This document shows, one piece after another, positions 33,901 through 42,395 of a stretch of 64,000 nucleotides of DNA. A program made the translations under genes and the position numbers. Each line of letters begins with the position of its first letter. Position 1 is the first letter of the stretch. The notes under the pieces are model-generated. The model had not been told where the DNA came from. It made no database searches and worked only from the letters and a program-made list of their open reading frames with translations. Source of the DNA: JAHJQZ01 sp963675235 (GTDB lineage: Bacteria > Pseudomonadota > Alphaproteobacteria > Rhizobiales > Devosiaceae); contig CAXXFU010000002.1 in assembly GCA_963675235.2 (NCBI GenBank), forward strand, positions 248,001 through 312,000, written 5' to 3'.

Positions 33901-33942
33901 CAAGGCCGATCGCGGCGGGCGTGAAGGCCTGCTGACAAGGGC

Positions 33943-34605
33943 TCAGGTGGAACCTGCCGCTCTTTCGCGCCGGCGGTCGATAAAGGCCGCTAGCAGCGTG
34001 AACAGGAGATAGGGCACGAGCACCATGATACCCATGAGCTGCGGACTGGCCGCGATCGCCGGTGGTGCGTGACCGAGCGTGACGAAAGCGAAAAAGGCGC
34101 ACATGAGAACAATCGTGGCGACAAGAAGCCTGGGATTCATGCCGCTGCGGGCGTCACGAAGAACCAGCCATGCGCCGACAACCACGAACAGGATTTCGGC
34201 AGCAAACGAAAAGACCGGATAGTCCCACAGACCGAGCCCGACCGGAAAGCTGTCGAGCCACAGCGGCATGTTGGCTTTCTGGAAGACGAAATCGATGAAC
34301 CAGTGCGACAGCACCAGCAAGGATAGAACCAGACCCCATGTCCGGCCGGCAAGCTTCCAGAACAGCACAAGCGTCAGCCCGGCATAGACGAGATTGAGAA
34401 CCAGCGAATGCGAATAGGGCACGTATTCGATGGCAGTTCGGTAAAACGGATTGTCACCGCCGACATAGGCGATCCGCTCGACGCCGAGAATGACCAGGCA
34501 GAAGGCGATGATGTCGGGAAGCTGAACCGCCAGAAACAGCAGCCACAGCGGTATCGGCGCCGCCTTCTTCGCCGCAAGAGCGATGCCGTAGTGTCCGATA
34601 TACAT
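33943..34605 (-). CDS. Hypothetical multi-spanning membrane protein
   Basis: The 220-residue protein has about seven hydrophobic segments (PLWLLFLAVQLPDIIAFCLV; LVLSLLVLSHWFIDFVFQKA). An N-terminal HYGIALAAKK and a central SHWFIDF resemble the histidine/aspartate pattern of YdjM-like membrane hydrolases, though I cannot assign an activity. A clear GGAGG site precedes the ATG. It is convergent with guaB, which ends 42 bases away. Confidence 0.7.
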   Translation of the reverse strand: MYIGHYGIALAAKKAAPIPLWLLFLAVQLPDIIAFCLVILGVERIAYVGGDNPFYRTAIEYVPYSHSLVLNLVYAGLTLVLFWKLAGRTWGLVLSLLVLSHWFIDFVFQKANMPLWLDSFPVGLGLWDYPVFSFAAEILFVVVGAWLVLRDARSGMNPRLLVATIVLMCAFFAFVTLGHAPPAIAASPQLMGIMVLVPYLLFTLLAAFIDRRRERAAGST

Positions 34606-34712
34606 GTTGTACCTCCAGCGCTCAGCCTAACTCTCCGCCAAGATCATCGGAATGCGACATATGCCTGGTTCTCGAATAAACGCCGGCTGAAAGCCGCAAA
34701 AGGACAAGTGAC

Positions 34713-36008
34713 ATGAAACTACCCGGCCGACTGGCTGCTGCCATCGAGGTCCTGACCGATCTCGAGACGCGCAAGCGTCCCGCGTCCGAAGCGCTGCATG
34801 ACTGGGGTACGAGCCATCGTTTCGCCGGCTCGGGCGATCGTGCTGCCATCGGCAATCTGGTCTATGACGCCCTGAGGCGTCGTGCCTCGCACGGCTTCGC
34901 CATGGCGGCGGACACACCACGCGCGCTGGTGCTCTCGGTCGCCGTGCGCGATTGGGGCGAGGTTCCGGATGCGCTGGCGGCGAGTTTCGAAGCGGACAAG
35001 TTTGCCCCCGGGGCGATTACACCCGACGAACTGGCGCGGCTCACATCCGATAATCCCCTTGCCGGCGCGCCCGACCACGTGCGCGCCGACCTTCCGGACT
35101 GGGTGGCGCCGATGTTCGCCGAGACCTTCGGCGAGACCTGGATCGCCGAAGGGCAGGGGCTGACAGGGCGTCCGCCCGTCGATCTCAGGGTCAATGCGCT
35201 CAAATCAGACATAGCGCGGGTCGAGAAGTCGCTGAAGCGTTTTGCGCCCGAGCATGCGCCGCTCGTGCCGTTCGGGCTGAGGCTGCCCGCCGGCGCACGC
35301 GATGCCCGTACGCCTAACGTCATTGTCGACGAGGGCTATCTCAAGGGCTGGTTCGAGATACAGGATGCCGGCTCGCAGGCCGTGGCGGCATTCGCCGCGG
35401 CAACGCCAGGTCTGCAGGTCATGGATTTTTGCGCCGGAGGGGGCGGCAAGACCCTGGCCATGGCGGCCGACATGGGCAATCGCGGCCAGATCTTCGCCCA
35501 CGATTCCGACCGCAGCCGCCTGGCGCCGATCTATGACAGGCTGAAGCGCGCCGGGGCCCGCAACGTCCAGGTGCGTCCGCCCGAGGAAAACGTGCTGTTC
35601 GACCTGACAGACCGCATGGACCTTGTGCTCGTCGATGCGCCCTGTACCGGAACCGGCACCTGGCGCCGGCGCCCGGATGCCAAGTGGCGGCTGACCCCCG
35701 AACAACTCGATGCCCGTGTCGGCGAGCAGGCGGCGATCCTTGACAGGGCAGCGGCGCTGGTCCGGCCCGGTGGACGTCTTGCCTATGTCACCTGTTCGCT
35801 GCTGCCGGCCGAGAATACCGGAACCATCGCCGCATTCCGCGCCCGTTACCCGGACTTTGTGCCGGCCAATCACAAGTCCTTGTGGAGTGCTGCCTTTGGC
35901 GATGTGGCGGTACCAGCCGGTCTCAGAGAGACGCATCTGCATCTCAGTCCGAACAGCACCGGAACGGACGGGTTCTTCATCGCGATACTTGAGCGGAAAA
36001 CTGGGTAG
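34713..36008 (+). CDS. RsmB-like rRNA (cytosine-C5) methyltransferase
   Basis: This SAM-dependent RNA m5C methyltransferase is of the NOL1/NOP2/Sun (RsmB/RsmF) type. The 431-residue protein has an N-terminal NusB-like helical part (about 1-140). The catalytic Rossmann domain has DFCAGGGGKTLAMAADM, LVLVDAPCTGTGTWRRRP (motif IV cysteine) and AYVTCSLLPAENTG (motif VI cysteine). The two cysteines are the catalytic pair of the family. It may modify 16S rRNA; the exact site is not predictable here. An AAAGGA site precedes the ATG. Confidence 0.9.
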   Translation: MKLPGRLAAAIEVLTDLETRKRPASEALHDWGTSHRFAGSGDRAAIGNLVYDALRRRASHGFAMAADTPRALVLSVAVRDWGEVPDALAASFEADKFAPGAITPDELARLTSDNPLAGAPDHVRADLPDWVAPMFAETFGETWIAEGQGLTGRPPVDLRVNALKSDIARVEKSLKRFAPEHAPLVPFGLRLPAGARDARTPNVIVDEGYLKGWFEIQDAGSQAVAAFAAATPGLQVMDFCAGGGGKTLAMAADMGNRGQIFAHDSDRSRLAPIYDRLKRAGARNVQVRPPEENVLFDLTDRMDLVLVDAPCTGTGTWRRRPDAKWRLTPEQLDARVGEQAAILDRAAALVRPGGRLAYVTCSLLPAENTGTIAAFRARYPDFVPANHKSLWSAAFGDVAVPAGLRETHLHLSPNSTGTDGFFIAILERKTG

Positions 36009-36135
36009 CCGCGACAACGCGGCAAGCTGGAAAGCCGTTTTACATCTGGGCGCTGGCCGATCATCGATCTAGTCTTGCGTGTTATTGGAAAGACACGCGG
36101 ACGCTCTTGGAATGAGAGCGCGAGGACGTAGGAAC

Positions 36136-36597
36136 ATGGTCGGGGCAGACCTGCCCAATCTGAAGCTTGTCCTGTTCGTGGGCATCGTGGTGTCGCTCGG
36201 CGCTGCGTCGGGCATTGTGTGTGCGCCGCGTTTGCTGCCTCAGCAACTGCTTCCCACCCCGCTGATGCCATCACCATTCACCGCAGTGGCCTGGCTTGCC
36301 GCTTTCGTCATTGTCGGCTGGCTCGGCTGGCGCATTCATGTCGCGCGGCGACACGGCCTGACGTTTGTCATCTGGGGCGTCATGTTCGCCAGCCTCATCG
36401 CCTGGCGCCTGTTCCTGTTCAGCTTCGGCGTCGTCTGGCTCGGCGCCGCAGCACTGGCACTGGGGGCGCTGCTGGCGGCGGCGTTATTTCCGCTGGTCAT
36501 CTCGATCGGCATAGGCACGGCCTGGGCTTGCGTGCCGCTGGTGCTCTGGGTCGGCTACAGATCGCTCGGGCTGATCTTCCTGTCATTGCTGAACTAG
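36136..36597 (+). CDS. Small membrane protein, possibly a diverged TspO/MBR homologue
   Basis: From the ATG at 36136 the product is about 153 residues with five predicted hydrophobic segments. Its layout resembles TspO: a first segment ending SGIVCAPRLLP, a proline-rich turn (PLMPSPFTAVAW) where TspO has its tryptophan-rich motif, and an ending VPLVLWVGYRSLGLIFLSLLN like the TspO tail. The aromatic residues of the ligand site are mostly missing, so function is doubtful. A clear TspO gene lies 0.9 kb downstream. A longer frame from 36079 is possible. Confidence 0.5.
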   Translation: MVGADLPNLKLVLFVGIVVSLGAASGIVCAPRLLPQQLLPTPLMPSPFTAVAWLAAFVIVGWLGWRIHVARRHGLTFVIWGVMFASLIAWRLFLFSFGVVWLGAAALALGALLAAALFPLVISIGIGTAWACVPLVLWVGYRSLGLIFLSLLN

Positions 36598-36705
36598 AGA
36601 CACCCAGAGCGCTTCACGTCTTGAGGGAATCAAAACGAACGCTCCAAGTCATTGAGTTGTCGTGTTTTCGAACCGGAAAAAGCGTCCACCTTTCCTGAAA
36701 ACACT

Positions 36706-37284
36706 CTAGTCCTCGTGCAGTTCGCGCGAAATCGCCGGTCCGATCTCGAAGGTCGAGAAGCGCACGTCGAGCCCGGTGCCGACCGGCGAGCAGGCCATCG
36801 GTCCGACCGCGACACTTTCAGGCATGTCGAGATATGCAAGGCGCGACATTGCCCATCTGGCCGCGCCCCAGCGGTACTGTACCCGCAGGGCGTCGCCGTG
36901 GCGGGTCAGTCTCAGATGCATTTCGGCCATCGCCTCGGCAGGCAGGGGGACAACGCTCCAGTCCGATTGGTCGGCCCGTGTCACGACCGTGCTCGCATGT
37001 GGCAGTCCGTCGGTGTACTCGATGCCGGCCTTGAGCCAGTTATCATCGTCGACACGCAGCATGATCCCGGCCTGATCGTAAAGCGCCGAATAGGCCGCCG
37101 AGAACACGACAACGGCGGTAAAATCGCCCTGTGTCAAAAGCCCGAACATGTGGCCGTTGCTGTGCCGGAACCCGTAGTGGGTGTTGTTCCAGAAATCGGT
37201 TTCGGCGGCGGCTGTCATCTTCAAGCCGTTCTCGTCGACCGACCAGGACGCCGGTGGATTGTGCCAAACGTGGTTCTCGAACAT
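36706..37284 (-). CDS. DUF1349 family protein
   Basis: The 192-residue soluble protein has the beta-sandwich pattern of DUF1349 (YegX-like/concanavalin-type): NPPASWSVDENGLKMTAAAETDFW, then AYSALYDQAGIMLRVDDDNWLKAGIEYTDG and SVVPLPAEAMAEMHLRL. Family members bind or act near sugars but are uncharacterised in this order. A GGGAGA site precedes the ATG. No operon partner is visible; flanking genes are on the other strand. Confidence 0.8.
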   Translation of the reverse strand: MFENHVWHNPPASWSVDENGLKMTAAAETDFWNNTHYGFRHSNGHMFGLLTQGDFTAVVVFSAAYSALYDQAGIMLRVDDDNWLKAGIEYTDGLPHASTVVTRADQSDWSVVPLPAEAMAEMHLRLTRHGDALRVQYRWGAARWAMSRLAYLDMPESVAVGPMACSPVGTGLDVRFSTFEIGPAISRELHED

Positions 37285-37460
37285 GGTCAGTCTCCCAAGT
37301 GGGTTGCAGCGCAGACGTTTTCATTGTGGCTTGTGCGAGGCAAGTCCCGAGCGCGCTTTGCGGGTAAGGCATGCTGGCGTTGATCCGGTTGACCGATCGC
37401 GCGTATCAATTGTGTGACTGCAGGACAGGGAGAGGCGCGAGGTTGCGCCGTCCGCAAGGA

Positions 37461-37949
37461 ATGATGAAGACCGAATCCGCTCGCTCTGACTCCGTTTATC
37501 GCGATTGGCTGGTGCTGGTCGCATTCCTCGTCGTCGTCATCGCAACTGGCGGTGTACTCGGTGTTCTCAATGCACCCGGTGCCTGGTACGCGAGCCTTGC
37601 CAAGCCGCCTTTCAATCCTCCGAACTGGGTCTTCGCTCCGGTCTGGACGTTTTTGTATGTGCTCATCGCCATTGCCGGCTGGCGCCTCTGGAAAACAGAG
37701 CCGCGCGGCGTGGCGATGAAACTCTGGGTCGGCCAGCTTGTCGTCAATTGGGCATGGACGCCGGTGTTCTTCTCCCTGCAGATGCTATGGCCGGCGCTTT
37801 TTGTGCTTGGCCTGATGTGGGCGCTGATCCTCGGCGTTATCCTGATGGCCTGGCGGAGAGATCGTCCCGCCAGTTTGCTGATGGTACCATACATCTTGTG
37901 GGTCAGCTTTGCAGGGTTGCTCAACGCCGCAGTGGCCTGGCTGAACTAG
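37461..37949 (+). CDS. tspO: TspO/MBR tryptophan-rich sensory protein
   Basis: TspO proteins are five-helix membrane proteins that bind tetrapyrroles and affect pigment or stress regulation in alphaproteobacteria. From the ATG at 37461 (AAGGA upstream) the product is 162 residues. It contains the family hallmark WYASLAKPPFNPPNWVFAPVWTFLYVLIAIAGWRLW, read in pieces, and ends PYILWVSFAGLLNAAVAWLN. The conserved tryptophans and the loop-1 proline pattern are intact. A bidirectional hairpin follows the stop. Confidence 0.92.
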   Translation: MMKTESARSDSVYRDWLVLVAFLVVVIATGGVLGVLNAPGAWYASLAKPPFNPPNWVFAPVWTFLYVLIAIAGWRLWKTEPRGVAMKLWVGQLVVNWAWTPVFFSLQMLWPALFVLGLMWALILGVILMAWRRDRPASLLMVPYILWVSFAGLLNAAVAWLN

Positions 37950-37967
37950 GTTCGGCTGAGAACGGAT

Positions 37968-37991
37968 GCGCCGGGCGGTGCCGCCCGGCGC
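37968..37991. terminator. Hairpin between convergent tspO and the membrane-protein gene
   Basis: GCGCCGGGCGG and CCGCCCGGCGC form a perfect 11-base-pair stem with a 2-base centre, between the tspO stop and the stop of the opposite gene at 37999. It would serve both strands. There is no T-run, so termination strength is uncertain. Confidence 0.5.
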
Positions 37992-37998
37992 TCGTATC

Positions 37999-38496
37999 CT
38001 AGTTTTGTTCTGCGGGCTTGGTTCGCATGACCCAGAAGACCAGCGCCGAGGAGACGCCAAACAGCATCTTGGAGGTGAAGCTCACCGGGAAGGGAACGAT
38101 GGTGACGAAATCGATGTTGATGATCGGCAGCAGCACGAAGAAATTCATTGTCCAGACACCGGCAAGACAGGCGACGACCAGGATTGGCTCGACAAACGTG
38201 CCGGCGACGCGCGGCAGCACCGCCGGGATGGCGATGGCGATGACAATGCCGAGACCGACCGCAAGCACCATGTGGATCACCAGGCCGATCGCCACCGAGG
38301 ACGGCGCCGCGGCGAGATCCGGGAACACCGAGGCCGTCACGCCGCGCGCGACGATGGCGGCGTCGTTTCCGGACAACGAGGCGTAGAGCATGATCCAGAC
38401 AATCTCCATCACGCCGCCGGCGATGCCCGCCAGTGTCCCGGCAGTCAGTAGGCTGTGCCGGCGGCGGCGCGCCGGGGAAGAAGCATTGGCAGTCAT
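37999..38496 (-). CDS. Hypothetical membrane protein
   Basis: From the ATG at 38496 (AGAGGA upstream) the product is 165 residues with four predicted segments: GTLAGIAGGVMEIVWIMLYA, VAIGLVIHMVLAVGLGIVIAIAI, ILVVACLAGVWTMNFFVLLP and SKMLFGVSSALVFWVM. A longer frame from 38544 exists. It resembles uncharacterised integral membrane proteins of Hyphomicrobiales. I cannot assign a function. Confidence 0.65.
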   Translation of the reverse strand: MTANASSPARRRRHSLLTAGTLAGIAGGVMEIVWIMLYASLSGNDAAIVARGVTASVFPDLAAAPSSVAIGLVIHMVLAVGLGIVIAIAIPAVLPRVAGTFVEPILVVACLAGVWTMNFFVLLPIINIDFVTIVPFPVSFTSKMLFGVSSALVFWVMRTKPAEQN

Positions 38497-38608
38497 CGGG
38501 GATTCCTCTTGTTTGCTAGGCGTCGTTGCTCCGGCGGTCATCAAGCCATGATCTGTCGCGACCGGCCGAATAAGGATCGCAAGACGGTGAGAGACAGAAG
38601 GCGTCGCG

Positions 38609-39835
38609 TCAAGTGGCGGTTTGACGCTTGCCGCGCCCGTACCCGCGCGTTTCGACGCGCCGTGCCCAGTCCTGGGCCGGCCGTTCGATGAAGCGGTAGG
38701 ACAGGTGGGCCAGGGTGAAGCTGATGGCCACGACGATCAGGCTCAATCCTGCCCAGACCGCCGGATCGGCGATGCCGGCATAGTGGAAGCTGGGCGCGAA
38801 AAGCTGCCGGACCAGTTCGAGTACAAGATAATGCCAAACGTAAAGTCCGAATGAAATCATGGCGATATATCGGAAAACGCCCAAATCGGTGACACGACTG
38901 ATCCACAGCGACGACGGGGCCGTGGCCAATGCCAGTCCGATGCCGAGCGGGAAGAGCGGGTAGGCGTAGGGGATCTGCAAGAGCCCCCATCCCTCGGCAA
39001 TCTCCCTGCTGAGATAGGGTCCCGTTGACCACGCCGCAGCGACAAGACCGCCGACAAAGACGAGATCGAACAACCAGTGGCGATGGCCGGCGAACAGCAC
39101 CTGTGCACCCCCAGCCAGCGCGCCGATGGCGAAGATGGCAAAGAAGCCGAAGACGTTATATTCGGGCATCCACTCGCGCGCGCCGCCAACCAGCCCGTAT
39201 TGCCAGCCGGTTTCGATACCGGAAATATCGACCATGTTGATGGTCAGGAAATGCGCGGTGAGCGCCAGCACGATCATGCCGAGCCAGACGATCCGCGCCG
39301 ACCATCCTCTCAACCCGCAGCGTCCGCCGATGCACAGCAAGGCAAAGCACAAGGGCAGCAGAAGGTAGGACATCACCTCGAAGCCGATGCTCCACAAAGG
39401 GCCGTTCACCTCGACAGGGAACAGGGTCTGCCAGTGCCAGGCGTTAACGAAAAAGAACCCGGCAAGCAGGCGCTGCGCCAGCTCCGCGTCGGGCCTGATG
39501 CCGAAGATAGTGATGGAAAGAATGAAGGTGGCGATCAGGGCCACCCAGAAGCCCGGCGCAATACGCGCCGCACGTCGCAGTACGTAGCGCCTGAGCGAAG
39601 GCATGGGTTCCTCGGCATCGATGGCCAGCCAGAACGGGCGCGACAACAGGTAGCCTGAAAGCACGAAGAAGGCCCCGACCCCGAAAGACCCCATGATCGC
39701 AATCGAATGCGCGACCTTAACTGTCGAAGAAAAGGTATGCACATCAAAGCGTTGCGCGAGATGGTGAATCAAGACACCGAGGCAAGCGAAGGTTCTGATG
39801 AAGTCGGCGCCGGTCAGGAATTGGCGATCGTTCAT
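38609..39835 (-). CDS. Acyltransferase family 3 membrane protein
   Basis: The 408-residue integral membrane protein belongs to the AT3 (OafA/YrhL-like) family that moves acetyl or other acyl groups onto extracytoplasmic glycans. It has about ten segments, the R-x10-H motif region FIRTFACLGVLIHHLAQRF in segment 1, FGVGAFFVLSGYLLSRPFW, and NAWHWQTLFPVEVNGPLWSIGFEVMSYLLLPL. It is divergent from guaA and about 15 kb from the polysaccharide locus, so any link to that glycan is unproven. Confidence 0.88.
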   Translation of the reverse strand: MNDRQFLTGADFIRTFACLGVLIHHLAQRFDVHTFSSTVKVAHSIAIMGSFGVGAFFVLSGYLLSRPFWLAIDAEEPMPSLRRYVLRRAARIAPGFWVALIATFILSITIFGIRPDAELAQRLLAGFFFVNAWHWQTLFPVEVNGPLWSIGFEVMSYLLLPLCFALLCIGGRCGLRGWSARIVWLGMIVLALTAHFLTINMVDISGIETGWQYGLVGGAREWMPEYNVFGFFAIFAIGALAGGAQVLFAGHRHWLFDLVFVGGLVAAAWSTGPYLSREIAEGWGLLQIPYAYPLFPLGIGLALATAPSSLWISRVTDLGVFRYIAMISFGLYVWHYLVLELVRQLFAPSFHYAGIADPAVWAGLSLIVVAISFTLAHLSYRFIERPAQDWARRVETRGYGRGKRQTAT

Positions 39836-40068
39836 GGTTCTCGGACCCCAAGGGATGCGCCGCGCGCTACCCTAAGGAGTTTCATGCGCCGCGAACAAGT
39901 GGACCGAATGTCCCTGCCGCCGCGTGAGGCGCTCGGGCGTCGCGGGGTCTCATCAACCGGCAGATGGCTCGTCACCGGAGTGGTGACTCCCCTGCAAAAC
40001 GGGATTTCTTGCCAGCTACCCTGCTGCTCTGTCTTGCGGAATCGCGGTCCGGGCTATAAAGCCTCGCC
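39836..40068. other. Divergent intergenic region upstream of guaA
   Basis: These 233 bases separate the acyltransferase start from guaA and should hold both promoters. A GGCTATAAAG stretch shortly before the guaA start could be a -10 region. No RNA element was recognised. Confidence 0.3.
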
Positions 40069-41625
40069 ATGACAGCGCAGCATCAATCCATCCTCATTGT
40101 CGATTTCGGTTCGCAGGTCACCCAGCTCATTGCGCGGCGCCTGCGCGAGCTCGACGTTTATTGCGAAATCCATCCCTTCTCGAACGCGGCCGATCATCTC
40201 GAGCGGCTGGCGCCTATGGGCATCATCCTCAGCGGTGGGCCGGCCAGCATCGTGGAAGAGGATTCACCAAAGCTGGACGCAAGGCTCGTGGAGGCCGGCG
40301 TGCCGATCCTCGGCATCTGCTACGGCCAGCATGCGCTTGCCGAAGCGCTGGGCGGCAAGGTCGAGGGTGGACACCATCGCGAATTCGGCCGGGCCATGCT
40401 CACCGCCGAAAAGCCCTGTTCACTTTACCATGGCATCTGGGATCTCGGCACGGAGCATCAGGTCTGGATGAGCCATGGCGACCGGGTGACCGTACTGCCC
40501 GAGGGATTCGAGGTCGTTGCCACCTCGCCCGGCGCGCCGATGGCGATCGTCGCCAATGAAGAGCGGCGCATGTGGGCCACTCAGTTCCACCCGGAGGTGC
40601 ACCACACGCCTGACGGACCCAAGCTCTACAGGAAGTTCGCCTATGACATCTGCGGGTGCACCGGCGACTGGACCATGGCCGCCTACCGTCAGCAGGCCGT
40701 GCAGCAGATCCGCGAGCAGGTCGGGGACGGCAAGGTTATCTGCGGGCTGTCGGGCGGGGTCGATTCCTCGGTCGCCGCCGTTCTGATCCACGAAGCGATC
40801 GGCGACCAGCTGACCTGCATTCTCGTCGATCACGGCTTGATGCGCCAGAACGAGGCGGCCGACGTCGTCGAGATGTTCCGCAATCACTATAACATCCCGC
40901 TGGATCTCGTCGACGCTGCCGACACGTTCATCGATGCGCTCGAAGGCGAGGCCGATCCGGAAACCAAACGCAAGACGATCGGGCGCCTGTTCATCGAAAC
41001 CTTCGAGGCCGAAGCCAAAAGGCTTGGTGGCGCCGACTTCCTGGCGCAAGGCACGCTCTATCCGGACGTGATCGAGTCCGTCAGCTTCTCCGGTGGGCCA
41101 TCGGTGACGATCAAGTCGCACCACAATGTCGGCGGGTTGCCCGAGCGCATGAACATGAAGCTCGTCGAACCCTTGCGCGAATTGTTCAAGGACGAGGTGC
41201 GGGCGCTCGGCCGCGAACTCGGCTTGCCTGAAAGCTTTGTTGGCCGACACCCGTTCCCGGGGCCGGGGCTCGCCATCCGCCTGCCGGGCGGCGTCAGCCG
41301 CGACAAGCTCGACATTCTCCGGCAGGCCGACGCCATCTATCTTGAAGAGATTCGCAAGGCCGGCCTTTACGACGAGATCTGGCAGGCTTTCGCGGTCCTG
41401 CTGCCGGTACAGACGGTTGGCGTCATGGGCGATGGTCGCACCTATGAATTCGTCTGCGCCCTGAGGGCCGTGACCTCGGTCGACGGCATGACGGCGGACT
41501 TCTTCCCCTATGACATGGCCTTCCTCGGCCGCGCCGCGACGCGGATCATCAACGAGGTCAGGGGCATCAACCGCGTGGTCTATGACGTGACGTCCAAGCC
41601 GCCGGGGACGATCGAGTGGGAGTGA
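40069..41625 (+). CDS. guaA: GMP synthase (glutamine-hydrolysing)
   Basis: GuaA converts XMP to GMP with ATP and glutamine. The 518-residue protein has the class I amidotransferase domain (ILGICYGQH with the nucleophile cysteine, then the FHPEVHHTP histidine/glutamate pair) at about 1-200. The ATP-pyrophosphatase domain follows with the PP-loop GLSGGVDSSV, then the dimerisation domain ending KPPGTIEWE. Together with guaB in the same window it completes the GMP branch. A small hairpin follows the stop. Confidence 0.96.
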   Translation: MTAQHQSILIVDFGSQVTQLIARRLRELDVYCEIHPFSNAADHLERLAPMGIILSGGPASIVEEDSPKLDARLVEAGVPILGICYGQHALAEALGGKVEGGHHREFGRAMLTAEKPCSLYHGIWDLGTEHQVWMSHGDRVTVLPEGFEVVATSPGAPMAIVANEERRMWATQFHPEVHHTPDGPKLYRKFAYDICGCTGDWTMAAYRQQAVQQIREQVGDGKVICGLSGGVDSSVAAVLIHEAIGDQLTCILVDHGLMRQNEAADVVEMFRNHYNIPLDLVDAADTFIDALEGEADPETKRKTIGRLFIETFEAEAKRLGGADFLAQGTLYPDVIESVSFSGGPSVTIKSHHNVGGLPERMNMKLVEPLRELFKDEVRALGRELGLPESFVGRHPFPGPGLAIRLPGGVSRDKLDILRQADAIYLEEIRKAGLYDEIWQAFAVLLPVQTVGVMGDGRTYEFVCALRAVTSVDGMTADFFPYDMAFLGRAATRIINEVRGINRVVYDVTSKPPGTIEWE

Positions 41626-41630
41626 GCAGC

Positions 41631-41647
41631 GACCGCCGAAGGCGGTC
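41631..41647 (+). terminator. Short hairpin after guaA
   Basis: GACCGCC and GGCGGTC form a 7-base-pair stem with a GAA loop 5 bases after the guaA stop; AAATCG and CGATTT a little further on could form a second stem. There is no strong T-run, so it may be a weak terminator or a processing site. Confidence 0.35.
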
Positions 41648-41739
41648 AAATCGTGCCGGTGGCGCGATTTGAGCTGCGAACGCCCGAAGCCTGTGGCTGA
41701 GGGCCAGGCCGCCTTCACAAGGCCAAGGGAACTGACAGC

Positions 41740-42189
41740 ATGCGTGCACTTGTCCAGCGTGTAACCTCCGCTTCCGTGGCCATCGACAACGAGGTCGTCG
41801 GCAAGACCGGACTTGGACTGCTCGTCCTTGTCTGCGCCATGCAGGGCGACAGCGAAAAGGAAGCGGATTGGCTGGCGGGCAAGATCGCCAAGCTGCGAAT
41901 TTTCCGCGACGACGAAGGCCGGATGAATCGTTCGGTTGTCGATGTCGGTGGCGGAGCGCTGGTCGTCAGCCAGTTCACGCTCGCTGCCGAAACCAAGGGC
42001 AATCGGCCGGGCTTTTCCTCCGCCGCCGCGCCGGAAACCGGACGCGCACTCTACGAGCATTTCGCCGCGGCGCTGGCGGCGAATGGCGTGCCGATCGCCA
42101 AGGGCGTTTTCAGCGCAGACATGGAGGTCAGTCTGGTCAATGACGGCCCGGTGACCATCTGGCTCGACACGGCAACGCCCAACGGCTGA
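41740..42189 (+). CDS. dtd: D-aminoacyl-tRNA deacylase
   Basis: Dtd hydrolyses D-amino acids (and glycine) wrongly attached to tRNA. The 149-residue protein starts MRALVQRVTSASVAID and has both catalytic-face motifs: VVSQFTLAAETKG with the S-Q-F-T-L block, and the cross-subunit NDGPVTIWLDT with the Gly-cisPro pair. The length is exactly typical. Confidence 0.95.
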   Translation: MRALVQRVTSASVAIDNEVVGKTGLGLLVLVCAMQGDSEKEADWLAGKIAKLRIFRDDEGRMNRSVVDVGGGALVVSQFTLAAETKGNRPGFSSAAAPETGRALYEHFAAALAANGVPIAKGVFSADMEVSLVNDGPVTIWLDTATPNG

Positions 42190-42395
42190 TCACGCTCGGC
42201 TCGACAGCGGCGGCACCGCGTGCGTGCCGGCCTTGGCACTCCCTGGCAATTGAGGCAGAAAGGCTTGTCGGCACGCTGCGATTTTGCTAGCTGTGTTAGC
42301 GCTGTCATCAAGGGTTATCCGGGCATTGTCGCGCTGGCCGGGTCGGAGCCGAGCAGCGATCCGACAGAGTGAACCAAACCAGATCGGCGGAATGG

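Noticed and set aside
32374..33903. A 509-residue open frame opposite guaB
   Set aside because: It mirrors guaB almost exactly, has no recognisable domain, and its composition is that of a shadow frame.
40420..42060. A 546-residue open frame opposite guaA and dtd
   Set aside because: It runs antisense through two well-conserved genes and has no independent motif or ribosome site.
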